A stretch of 64,000 nucleotides of DNA from Drosophila persimilis (GCF_003286085.1 NW_020825294.1:3658001-3722000); one strand, 5' to 3'; numbered from the stretch's first letter, positions 48,142 through 58,858 are shown. Program-made: numbers and translations. Notes: generated from the sequence alone by a model not told the origin.

Positions 48142-49194
48142 GCAGTCAATTTGCAATGGCACTTACATGTTGAGAAATGTTTTACATTATTTGCACATGC
48201 TGGCAAATTAAATTAAATCAAATTATTTTGTTTTGTTTCTACAGATGTTGCTGCAGCAGTCTCCTGCTGCTTCTGCGGCTGATACTCCTGGCTGCTGCTC
48301 CTGCTGCTGCTGCTGCTGCTCATCATCATTATCATATCACCAGTTCTTGGGTTAAATGAAACAATCTGGTAATTGCAAACTGTTGGCCAAAAGAGCGAGA
48401 CTGAGTCTGAGACGGAGACGGTGAATGAGACCTGCGGCCAGTTGCATTTAATTATAGCCATAATAATTGAGGTGGCCCTTAGGGAAACGTTGTTGTTGCC
48501 TCTTAATGAGTAAGAATACCACAGATATTCCGTAAATGAAACTGATCAATCGAAGGGGGTTCCATTACAAAATAGAACGTAATTATAAGAAAATATTGAA
48601 GATTACAAATCTTAGAATGTTGGAATAATACCTGAGGTTTGATGTAGGGCATCAGGAGGTGACATCATCGAAGCCAAGAGACAGCAGCAGAGTCCCGAAT
48701 AGCGGGCAGACCTACCGAACTAAGGCACCCGAAGACCGCAGTGGATCAAGATCAGGCGGGCAGAGAAGGGCTGACAGAGCTGAGAGAGCGTGCCAGTTGA
48801 TGAGAGAGAGGCCGACACGAAGTTTCATGAGCAAAGCAGAGAATAGCGGGCAGAACTTTAAGCAGAAGCGACAGCGTCAGCGTCACCAAGCGGGCAGAGG
48901 CCGATCTATAGCAGTCGCCAGAGCGTGAGAGGCTTGCCGATTGCTGACCGCTGCCTCTGCCTCTGCCTCTGCCGAATGCAGCAGCGACATGAAAAGCAGA
49001 AAGAAAAGAAGAATTAGTAAAATGAATCGACATGCATCGACTTGCCTTGGCATGCATCATCCATCATCGACCTTGCTCCCTGGGACAGCTAAATTTATAT
49101 TTATTTAACATTTTCTTGTCAAAATTTCACTGTTATTTCGATAAATCTAAATGAAATCAAAAGTTTTCCAAAATTCCTCAACGATTTCAGCAAT

Positions 49195-51066
49195 ATGGTC
49201 GATATGCATGAAGTGATTTTAAATTTTATTGTTTGCTTCTATCAGACCTACTTGCTATTTGTAAGTTCCAAGAAAGCACACACCGAGTGGTTGAATCTTC
49301 TTTAAAAACCCTCCATTCACAGCGTCAAATCCGTCCAATCAAGAAGATGGCTGCTCTGCTCGTTCTGCACAACATTTTACTCTACTATGTGATTAATATG
49401 TTCAAGCATTTGGCTCAGTGTACGTTTGCGGCTCCACAGCACTTGGATTACCTTAAGGAATTTCTCTTTTGGCAGCTTCGATTGGGTCCACGGGTCCGGT
49501 GAACACCTTCTATTATGTGCCCTTTGTGTATGAGACGCCAGCAGTTCGGGAATCTGGCGAGGATTGGCATGTGGTGCTGACAACACCCCAATGGCGGTTC
49601 TTCGAGTCACTTTTCCGGCACCATTTGGCCCTGTTGCTGCCCTTCAATCTGGCCCTGCTAGTGCCAGTAAGGAATGCTCCTCTCGGCTAGGCTCGGCTCG
49701 GCTCGGCTCTTCATGTCAAAAGATTCTTTCATTTCAGAACTGCAAACGGACTTTAATTAGCGCATTGGTGTTGGCATCCAACTGTCTGATGTTCGTTTGC
49801 TTCACCTCGGCCATCTGTCACTGGGTGTCGTTGTGCGGCGGTCTCTACGGGGGACTGCGACTGATGCCAATTGTGGTCCTGGGTCCGGTATGCCAAATGG
49901 TTTTGATAGGCTTTTTCATGGCCCGCATCTGGGTAAGTCAGAGACAGAGACTAGATCTAATGGCAGTTGATGTTTAAATGTCATTGTGTACTTTTAGCGA
50001 AGGCCTTGGATTATTATTGAGGCATGAAATTTGATTTAGGCAGAGCCTCATCTACATACTGGTGGGTGGTAGCCACCTTTGAGGCCAGCAGCCATCATAA
50101 TCAGCACCACAAAAGTTAGCAGCAGCAAATCAAACCAATAAACCAACTGAACCAAACCGAACCGAAAACGAAACGAAACGAACCGACTCCACTCCACCTC
50201 TCAATCTTGCTGCCATGCTGAAAATCACTTTCACTGCACAACTGCCAAACTGCAGGCATTTATGACAGCAGCAGCAGGAGCAGCAGGAGCGGGAGCAGAG
50301 TAGCAGGACCCCTTGGGCAAGGAGCAAAATCGCATAACAAAATTGTTGCTGAAAAGTTGAACAAATATTGAGGTCAGCAAAATGTCGAGCCGAGTCGACT
50401 CCCAGGCATTGTGCTGCTGCCGCTGTTGTTGGTGTAAACTGTTTTGTAGCCTTTGGCATAAACTTCTGACACGCTCGAGCGCAGTCTGAAGCCTGAACTG
50501 AATGCTCCTTCTGCTACTGCTCCGGCTACTGCTCCGGCTCCTGCTCCTGCTCCTTCTCCTGCCCATGACTCTGACTCTGGGCCTCCTCCTGCCCTGTGTG
50601 GCGGCCTCTTCTGGCTCATTCTGACCAAAAAATATTCAATGAAAATCGGCAGTCGACAGTCCCCTCTTTGTCAATAATAACAAGAAGGGATTCGGTACGA
50701 TAGTGGCTAACGAATTTTGAATACACTTGCAGAAATGTCTAATGTAAAAGGTGCGAACATTAAATACCAGGATATTCGAACAGACGGTCAGATCCATGAC
50801 CATATTTATGCCAAACATTTCTACATAATCATTATACCCTTCGCTAAAGAAAAGTAAAAAAAAAATATGAGTTGTTGCTTTTACCCCTCTGTGCCTGCCC
50901 CTACCCCTCTGGAGTTTGCGTGGCGCATTGCAGACGTCGATGTTGCCTACGGCTCCGGTTTCGATGCCCCGACACCGACAGCACTCCGGCTGCCACTATA
51001 CCTTCTCCGCTCTTATTGAGAAATTGCCGCAAATGCTTTTCGATTTTTCGTTTTTCCTCCGCCTCC

Positions 51067-51097
<31 letters not shown>

Positions 51098-51636
51098 TGT
51101 TCGTTGCAACGGACATGGCTTGGCTTTTCATATTGCATAATTGATTGTGTGTGTGTGTGTGTGGGTATGTGCGGGTTGCATAAACGCCAAGCAGACGGCA
51201 TTGTCACCACCCACTCAGCAGCTCGAAACCTGAAACCTGAAACCCCGACACAGATCCCCGCCACTGCCACTGCCACTGCTACCCGCCTGCATTTATGCAC
51301 ATTTTCAATATGCATTCAGATGCATTTCCCATGCATTGATTGCCACAGTTGGCCACCAGGATCTACCGGGAACCAGGAGCCAGTAACCAGAAAAGAGCAT
51401 TGCATTTCAGACGAGGCGCATTGCGTGTTGTGTTAACTCTTTCTTTGGCAATAATTAAATTGCGCAAGTTTTGCGAATTAAATCCACAAACGAGCCACAA
51501 AAGTCTACAGTGATCACTCGTCAAGACGGAAAGTTTCCCTTTTTTTCTCTCACTAATATTCGTTTTGTTCCTGATTTATTTACAGGTGGATCCAGTATTA
51601 GACTATAATTGGGATTTGTTGGCAATGGAGGAATAA
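49195..51636 (+). CDS. Unrecognised 199-residue multipass membrane protein, five exons
   Basis: Exons: 49195-49260, 49323-49419, 49476-49666, 49738-49932 and 51586-51636, with introns of 62, 56, 71 and 1653 bp. All four junctions have GT-AG ends and keep the frame (phases 0, 1, 0, 0), which is strong joint evidence. Hydrophobic segments lie at residues about 7-22, 31-48, about 100-117, 124-145 and 158-178, so four or five membrane spans are likely. A Trp/Phe-rich loop of about 45 residues sits between the second and third. The last exon adds a short acidic tail (Val-Asp-Pro-Val-Leu-Asp-Tyr, ending Met-Glu-Glu). Without splicing at 49933 the frame would instead end after 14 more codons, so an alternative C-terminus is possible. 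I do not recognise the family. The last exon is the least certain part. An ATTAAA lies near 51676, and an AG at 49190 suggests a 5'-UTR intron. Confidence 0.68.
49933..51585 (+). other. Long last intron of the membrane-protein gene
   Basis: The intron begins GTAAGT and ends TTTACAG. It holds GGCTCCTGCTCC-type repeats near 50517-50560, a CT dinucleotide run at about 51066-51092, a GT run near 51147-51162 and CACTGC repeats near 51260-51278. I see no nested gene. Confidence 0.5.
51066..51092. repeat. CT dinucleotide tract
   Basis: About 13 CT units inside the long intron of the membrane-protein gene. GA/CT tracts of this kind can bind GAGA factor, but no function is shown. Confidence 0.8.
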
Positions 51637-54600
51637 CAATTTAAGGAGAAAGTAGAAGTTTTACAGTTGGAACACATTAAAGAAGAATAATAGCCTCCAC
51701 AGAAACTCCAACCTTGAAATGTGCCATCTTCTTTATCTTTAAATAATTTACTATCATATTTGGAAAAGCAAAGAAAACCCCTTCAAGCGGAGGCCAATCT
51801 TAGCATGGATATCTATTGATTAGGTAAATGTACGAGTATTCTTTTGACGAGAGAACATTTTGTTAGCTATATGCAATTAAAATTCCTTTCATTTGCGCAC
51901 TTGTCAGCCACTGGACATGGAAAATGCACACGCAGCAGCAACAGCACACTACTATCGCCTGCAAGGACACACCATGCACACACATATCGATGGATATGTA
52001 GGTTAACATGTGGATGACACATCAGTTGTGACACTTTTGTTGATTTCCTGTGCAAACTCTGGCAGACATTTTAAATTCAAATGCAATAAAATGTTAATAT
52101 TACTTTATAGAGCCCTGGCATCATCATCATCATCATCCGCTGAAACCACAGACCTCATTATGTCACCCACACACACACACACAAGCAGGGGTTTTCCATA
52201 GAGGAAGAGTACATATATTGTATGTATTTATGTGCATTTTTCTATGTACAACAAAAACGGTGCTGGAAAAGCAAGAAAGATGGCAAATTGCATGTGAAAC
52301 TCCCACGAATCTAATAACACGAGGAACAAAACAAGAAATAAGTCGAAGATGGAACGCAAACTAAGGGGAAGATGGGATACTCTGTATTAAGAAGGGAAAG
52401 TCAAGTTAAAAGAGCATAAAATAATATAACAGCGCAAGGGACGGCGACCCCCGGTTCACTCGCTTGGCTCCGATATGTGTAAAAACTACAACCCAAAAGG
52501 TTTTTATATAAAAGAGCGATAAGATCTTTGGATCTGCCAGAGAATATAAGCTTCAAGAATGGTATACTATCATCAGATAACGGATAGGGTAGTTTGTTAA
52601 AGATATAGGGGTTCCTATTCCTTTTAAATAAGAATCAAAATACATTAAAAGTTTTTGTAACTGAAATTCATACACTACGACACTGTCTTGGTCCCACTGA
52701 TTGCACTTCTGTACAGTCTATCACATAGTTAGTTTACCCTTTGCTGAATGATAAAGTACTAGAAGCCGGAGAGAGCTCTCGACGAATCTCAAGTCGTGAT
52801 ATGGCCGCATAGTAACGAGACACAGCCGTGTACGTAGCCGTAGCCCCGCCACGTGACTATATAATAATGAGCAGGATGTAGAGAGGTGGTTGAAAGTACC
52901 ACCGTCGTGTCTCTAAGCGGGGGAAATTTAATTTCTAGCCACCCGCCCCACACACTCCCACACCGCCATGCCACATAATTGTGTATTCAAGTAAGAGATA
53001 TGGGAGTTGAAAGAAGCTCTATGAAGGAGAGACGACCCGACCCGACGCGACGCGACGAGACGTGGAGAAGGAGATGGAGGTGGAGTGCCTGCCAAGGGCT
53101 GCCTTAAATTAAGATAATGACATGTGAGGTATCGCCTCCTGGGGTTCTGGTTCCAAAGGAGTAAATGGTACAAGGTAGAAGGCAGGAACTGGAGCTAGAG
53201 AGAAGTGCTTGGTAAATTGCGATAACATAGAAATGGCCTGAATGGTGGCTCACTTTAAAACACTTAACCCTTGACATAGGAGCGGGGGAACCCAAACCAA
53301 AAACACCATCTACAAGAACACCCACCCAGCCATTGGGGTTGGCCTGGGTCTGGCCTGGGTCGTCTGGTCTCTGGTCGCTGGGGTCTGGGGGCTGGCGCAC
53401 GCACTTTTAAAGCGCAACTTGATGGCAAACTGCCAAAGAGTTTGACTTCCTTGATGGCGTGAGGAGACTTTGGGGTTTGGGGTTTGGGGGGTTGGGGTTT
53501 TGGGTGGATTGCAGGAGAAATCTAGGACATGCCAATGCGCTGGGCTCTGGGAAATTGAATTTTGTGCCTTGCCTTGCCTTGCCTTGCCTTGCCTCCCTCC
53601 ACGCAGAGGGAGGTGGATTTCAGTGGCGGGTAGTGGAAATTGCCTGCATCGGCTTACGGTATCATTATTGGCTTCTCAATCTGAGTGCAAGGCAAGTAAA
53701 CGCCAGTGCGGAAAGACCTGCGTGCCTTAACCTACAGATTTCTCTAGGATATTATCTTTTCCCGGTATAACGTACAACCTATAGTAGTGGTGGAACAGAG
53801 CCTTGTCCTATTGCAATTAAAAGCATTTTCAAAGGTTTAGATTATAACTTCTTTCATGAAACATTTTTGTCTTCTTTATTTCCGACCAGACTGCCCTCCC
53901 AATTTGCGTTGATTCAAGCCATTTATTTGTAACCTTCAACTGGGCTTCCATTTAACCGCTCCAAAGTTCATCCTTCCTGTGTAGTCTCTTGGCTCTTCTC
54001 ATCCGAGACGTTCGTAGACAGGTAATTGCTGTTGATTTCGGGCCGGTCGAATCATTATGCTCAATCATTTCCCCCCATAATCGACAGACCCAACAAAAAC
54101 GAAGCGAAACGAACAGTTAGGACGGATATTCAATAAGCAAATCGATGGAGAGCTACGAGTATATATGTTGTATGGCAATCCTTTGCCGAACACACATGAA
54201 AGTAAAATTTACACACAGAAATTTTCTTTTGATTGATGCGCAAATCAGCAAATCAATTGGAATGACAAACAAAAAAGGAGGGAAAACGGAGGGAAAGGGA
54301 TGGACAAGGAAAAACGAAGGAAAATAGGAAGAACAGAATAGAAAAATTTGCATTCCAAATGCCCTCAAGGTACGCCACCTTGCCATTTCTTTTGAATAGA
54401 TGTATATATTATACACCAAAAAAATGCGTGATTTTTGCAAGAAAAAAATATACTGTATGCAGACGGAGACCCTGACACATCACCCACACGCGAGACACGA
54501 AAAGTAGGAGGAGTATGGATGGGAAGTCGCAGATTTACTTATTCTTCGGCAATCGCTAGGATGGGCATCCACAGGGAGCTTCCAAAAAACACACAAATAT

Positions 54601-54770
54601 ACAGACGAGACACTCAAAATCCTTGCCACGGAATTCACTATAACAAGACTATAATAAAGGACCTAATACGTCACATATAACTCAATTAGAGAAAGCGTTC
54701 GAATATTTATAGAATTTATATTATAGAATATAATCTCTTAGAAATTGTACTTTATTTTTTACTTAAATGT
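51637..54770. other. Gene-free stretch before the segmental duplication
   Basis: No supported gene. Notable simple sequence: CA run near 52167-52182, GACCC/GACGC pentamers at 53035-53060, a G-rich tract at 53471-53504 and GCCTT units at about 53568-53596. A shared AGATTTACTTATTCT at about 54532-54546 and 58709-58723 hints that the duplication may begin slightly left of 54770. Confidence 0.45.
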
Positions 54771-54821
54771 TCAAAAGCTCAGCCAGAAGTAGACGATTTT
54801 TTAAAAGAGTTTTTAGGTATG

Positions 54822-54897
54822 TTTCAAATATTTGGTAAGACCATTTTATATCACACAACAAATAGCACAACATATTTATTGAAATATTTATTTGAAA
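54822..54897. repeat. Small insertion with inverted ends, present only in unit 1
   Basis: Compared with unit 2 (58777-58785), unit 1 has about 75 extra bases that begin GTTTCAAATATTT and end AAATATTTATTTGAAAC, so the ends are imperfect inverted repeats. It may be a tiny non-autonomous element or a hairpin-related insertion. A deletion in unit 2 is the alternative. Confidence 0.4.
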
Positions 54898-55061
54898 CCA
54901 GAACTCCGCAGAAACATCCCTCCAAAAACCCCTCGTTACAACTATCAGCATCAGCAGCCGTTTCCCTAGAACTAACCCAATACTATCCACAGAAATATAC
55001 TTAGCAATATCCCTAGATCTATCTAGATAGCTCTCCGAAGGTCTGCATCAAAAATCTCAAG

Positions 55062-55523
55062 ACGCCAGTATCCTTCAACGACAAACCATGCTTTGATGAT
55101 GACAGAAGGCATACAACTTCAATACAATCCTATAGAGCGCAGTTCCCAAGCCGGAAAGAGTGCGGGTTCAAGGGATCGAATCAAAAGAAGCAGGAAAATG
55201 GCACCCAGACGAATCAGTGGAGGCCAGAGGCCTCCGGAGAAGAGTATGATAGAGAGAAAATAATTCGAACTGTGACAACAAACCGCCGTTGCAACAGGAC
55301 CTTCCTTATGGAGTGCATTCGTCGCGAGCTGCGCGGTGAAACATCCGAGGGAGCAAACGACTATCTGGAGGGTGAAATAGAGCGCTACAAGACATTTTCC
55401 AAAAAATACAGCTGCAACGATCCCGAATACAAGGAGAAAATGCTCGGAGGGGATCCTAATGCGCAGAGGACATACCTGTTGCTCAATATGCAACAGGATT
55501 TGACCAAATTTTTGACCCTTTGA
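55062..55523 (+). pseudogene. 3' remnant of the DUF4485-like gene in unit 1
   Basis: The frame matches the last 153 codons of the intact gene at 59861-61288, ending at the same stop, but everything 5' of 55062 is missing. A 31-bp filler (55031-55061) joins it directly to upstream flank corresponding to 59656 of unit 2, so roughly 1.17 kb has been lost. The remaining frame opens after a stop near 55015 and has no ATG until the Met of Leu-Met-Glu-Cys at about 55309, so it probably makes no protein. A poly(A) signal AATAAA survives at 55572-55577. Confidence 0.8.
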
Positions 55524-55689
55524 GAGGGAAAGAAAGAGAACAACTTAAGAGTCTAATTTAAAAAATTTCAAAATAAAATTGAAATTTTTGCCGAATATAA
55601 TTTTGTAATATTATGATATTTCGAGCGGGGTTCCAGAAAAGATAATCAAATCAGCCTTATTATAGAGTGTGGGTGGTTTAGAGAGTGGT

Positions 55690-58211
55690 TTAGATGCCAG
55701 AGTCCCAGTGCTTGGTCCATTTGATGGGCTCCAAAGTGCCCAAATCCAACTTCCAGATGGCACCATTCTGGTTCAGCTCAATGGCCTTCACAAAGTTCGC
55801 GGCACACTGCTGAGAGGTCTGGTTGGGAGGCCCCAGCAGCTTCTTCGCCACCTCGGGCTCCACATCCAGCCACGAGTTGAACTTATTGACAAGAGTGGTC
55901 TTAGTGATGCCAGGATTGACAGTGTAAGCAGTGACACCAGTAATGGGGGCCAATTTCTATGAGATTTGAGGGAAATATTCAGTTTAGGGAGTAGGAAAGA
56001 CGTTGGATTACTTACTGCCAGGGAGGAGGTAAAGTTAACCACCCCCGCCTTGGTGCCGGAGTAAACGGGCACCTGGTAGATGGCATTGAAACCGGTGACG
56101 GAGCCAATGTTGCAAATGATGCCGCCAGGGCCGCACTCGCGCTTGTCCCAGAACTCCATAATGGCTGTGGTGGTGTTGACCAGGCCCGTATAGTTAACGG
56201 CAACGGTGCGCTCGATCTGATGATCGTCCAGGATGCCAGCACCGTTGATCAGCACATCGACAGTCTTTATCTTTGCAAAGACGGTCTTCAGGAGCTTGGT
56301 CGTCTCCTTGAGAGGCACAGTCACATCGTAGGGATAGAAGCTGACCTTCACCTTGGGATTGAGTTCCTTCAGTTCGCAAATGGCCTCCGGATTTTCAATG
56401 CGATCCAAGATGACCAGGTTCTTGAGGTCACGCTTAACCAACTCCCGGCTGGTGTCCATGCCAATTCCTCCCAGACCGGCCACGAAAACCACATTCTTGT
56501 CTGTGAGGCACAATCCCTTTGATTCGTTCGATTTGGTAGATTTGCAGAAATGCTGGTCTGAACTGAAGGGGGACAATCGTCGCCCGAGACCGGTGCGCCC
56601 AGCACCAGCAAGGGCGGAAGTGACATGGCCCATTTCGGGCAGGCCGGTGATGTCTCCGCGTGCTGCCAGTGATGGCGGGGAGCTAAGCAGTCGTGTGGCC
56701 ACGCGTTGTATATCTGCGGCGGACACTTTCTCTATCTCCTCAATGAAATGCTCTGGCCGCTTGCGATGCCCCGACGCGAGCACCTGGCGCCCGACATCCT
56801 CGAACACTACAGCTCGCGATTCCAGGTTCATCAGTAGCATCGATTGCAGCTGTATTTTCGAGCGCATTAAATCCTCGCGTCCCGGCTCGGCTACCATGCT
56901 CAACAGCTCGCGGACTATCACCTCGACCATGTCGTTCAAGTGTTGCGGCGGCGCACTGCCGTGTATGCAGAACAAGCCGCTGTCGGTATAGGCATGATTG
57001 TGTGCCGTGGCACTGTGCACCCAGTCGTAGCGATTTAGGACCTTTGTGTAGAGGCGCGAGTTCATTCCCTTGCCGTGACCGCCGGAGCCCCTGGAGAAGG
57101 AGCCCCCGCCGCCCATCATTATGTTGAGCACGCATAGGGGCACATAGTCTGGATCCTGGTGAGCGCATCCCTCAAAGCCAAGGACGACATGGGCCAGCTC
57201 CGGCAGAGCAGCGGCCGCGTAAAAGGGAATCTCGCATTGCTCCTTCACAATACCGCCAGTGTAGTGGGCGATGGAAGTGTCCACCTGCTTAGGTCCTACG
57301 CTGCTTTCTGGCTCGCTCTCCCAGATGGGTTTCTCTTCCACAAAGTACTTCCTCACGAGCTCCACCAGTTCGTCGTGATCCACACCAACGCCTGCGAAAA
57401 CCATGCGGCTGGGAGAGTGATGATGCTTCAGGTACTTCATTAGCACAGCCCTATCTATGCTTTCCAGAGTCTCTGGAGGGCAGAGCTTCGGCAGGCCTAG
57501 CGTATTGTCCCCGTAGGCAGCCGCGTGTATCATGTCCATCAGTATCGGTTCCTGATCGGGGCGCATGCGCAGCGTCTCCAGCTCGAAGTTGACGGCACGC
57601 GCTGCTAGATTCACCTCCTGCTCGCTTATCGTGGGTCGCAGAGCGACATCCGCCAAGAGACGCGTAGCCGAGTCAATGGCCCTGCTGTCGATGCTGGCGG
57701 CATAGATGAGAGTGTCGCGCGAGGTCTGACAGTCGCAGATGCCCCCGTTCTCCTCCAGCTCTTTCCGTATGGCATCTCTGTTGGGAAAGTTAGCTGTGGA
57801 GTTGAAGGCTAGCTTTTCGAGAAAATGCGATACACCGCCGGGGTAGGCCGCCTCATAGCGTGGACCCGAGCTTATAACCAGGCCGACAGTACAGAATTGT
57901 CCGCAGCGCGGCTCCGAGGCAATGCGCAGTCCATTCTCAAGGGTCGTTACCCTTGTGGCGGCACTCTCAGCCATTGGGGCTGCGTATTCAGCCTCCGGCA
58001 CGTTTGGCAGTGGTTCTTTTTGTCGAGGAAGGTGCGTAACGATCGACGGCATATTAACCCTGCTGAGGCCATCTTTCCCTCGCACTCCGCTGGGGATTCT
58101 CCCGATGCCAGTCCCGCTGCCAATTTTCGAAACTTTGGTAGCGAAACGACATGGAAATGTGCGACAGGTGCTCTTGAGCGTTTTCAGCATGCCGATACCT
58201 CGCCTGTTCAT
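55690..58211 (-). CDS. Chimeric MPP-alpha/alcohol dehydrogenase fusion gene, copy 1
   Basis: Exon 1 (58211-56016, 732 codons), a 59-bp intron (56015-55957; GTAAGT donor, CATAG acceptor) and exon 2 (55956-55690) give 820 residues. Residues 1-60 are Arg/Lys-rich without acidic clusters, like a mitochondrial presequence. Residues about 80-548 are an M16-family MPP-alpha: His-Phe-Leu-Glu-Lys-Leu-Ala-Phe at 129-136 (alpha-type, not the catalytic HxxEH of the beta subunit) and the glycine-rich substrate loop at 367-383. Residues 549-568 are a linker. From 569 the protein is insect short-chain ADH: Gly-Leu-Gly-Gly-Ile-Gly at 579-584, NAD-selecting Asp603, Asn-Gly-Ala-Gly at 656-659, Ser704, Tyr717 and Lys721, the complete catalytic set in correct spacing. 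The typical ADH C-terminus (His-Trp-Asp-Ser-Gly-Ile) is kept. Likely role: NAD-dependent alcohol oxidation, perhaps in mitochondria; the targeting is inferred. An AG just before the start suggests a 5'-UTR intron. Confidence 0.9.
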
Positions 58212-58215
58212 TTCG

Positions 58216-58734
58216 CTGCAGGTTTACTGGTCTAACCGATATTTACAATTTTGTACTGAATGATTTAAAACTGAATTTTGTTCAAAACATATCTATCCTA
58301 TATGTTCGGGACCAGAAATGAAACTAATGTTGACCCGGCTTCTTTCTCTTTGACTTTTTGATAAGAGGTATATATGATGGCACACAAAAATTTATATTTG
58401 GTGAGAGTTCCCTAAGACCTCAATATTTTTAAATATCTAAACTAAACTCAATATTATTTATGCTTCCATATTAAAAGTAATAGGCAGCTATTAGTAAAAT
58501 TATTTTATTTATTTTTGTTAGACTAATAAAAAATATATAATTTAAAAATGTAAATGGTTCCCCTGAAAAATTCGAGTTTTGTGCAAAAACCCAACATACA
58601 TGCAGACCATGACAGAGAATTAGTCGTGTGGCCAATGTGGCTCCCACATGGGAGTCGCGGCCAATGGGATGGGATGGGATGGGACGGGCTCGGGCTCTGG
58701 CTCTCTGGAGACGAAGATTTACTTATTCTCCTGC
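58216..58734. other. A/T-rich spacer between duplication units
   Basis: Upstream flank of fusion copy 1. The proximal part should contain its promoter, but I see no clear TATA or initiator. About 58663-58685 is a GGGAT pentamer run. No gene is supported. Confidence 0.5.
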
Positions 58735-58858
58735 TCAAAAGCTCAGCCAGAATTAGAGGATTTTTTAAAAGAATTTTAAGGAAACAGAACTCCGCAGAAA
58801 CATCCCTTAAAAAACCCCTCCCTACAACTATCAATATCATCAGCCGTTTCCTAAGAAC

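Larger units (their letters stand above)
44793..49194. other. Gene-free stretch between the MST-HMG-like and membrane-protein genes
   Basis: No supported coding sequence. Repeats: GGA units at 44799-44821, AACCAG near 45355-45375, AGCC units near 46631-46660, a long GT repeat near 47770-47800, GACT units near 48098-48140 and CTGCTG near 48292-48322. Four copies of GCGGGCAGA lie at 48702, 48756, 48846 and 48890. An ACGATTTCAG acceptor-like site ends at 49190, four bases before the next start codon. Confidence 0.45.
54771..58733. repeat. Segmental duplication, unit 1
   Basis: Tandem copy of the unit starting at 58735. Matches to unit 2: 54771-54820 and 54895-54960 against 58735-58858; about 54966-55030 against 59598-59656; and 55062-58216 against 60827-63995, continuous at roughly 99 percent identity by eye. 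Unit 1 lacks the 5' part of the DUF4485-like gene and lacks the LINE. It has an extra 75-bp insertion at about 54822-54897. Order and orientation are the same as in unit 2, so this is a direct duplication. Confidence 0.85.

Noticed and set aside
48659-48928. Arg/Ser-rich 89-codon frame
   Set aside because: It has no ATG start and its composition follows AGAG-type simple sequence; the repeated 9-mer in it is reported separately.
54763-54990. Minus-strand frames shared by both unit flanks (also 58523-58918)
   Set aside because: They resemble each other only because the flanks are duplicated; no coding bias is evident.
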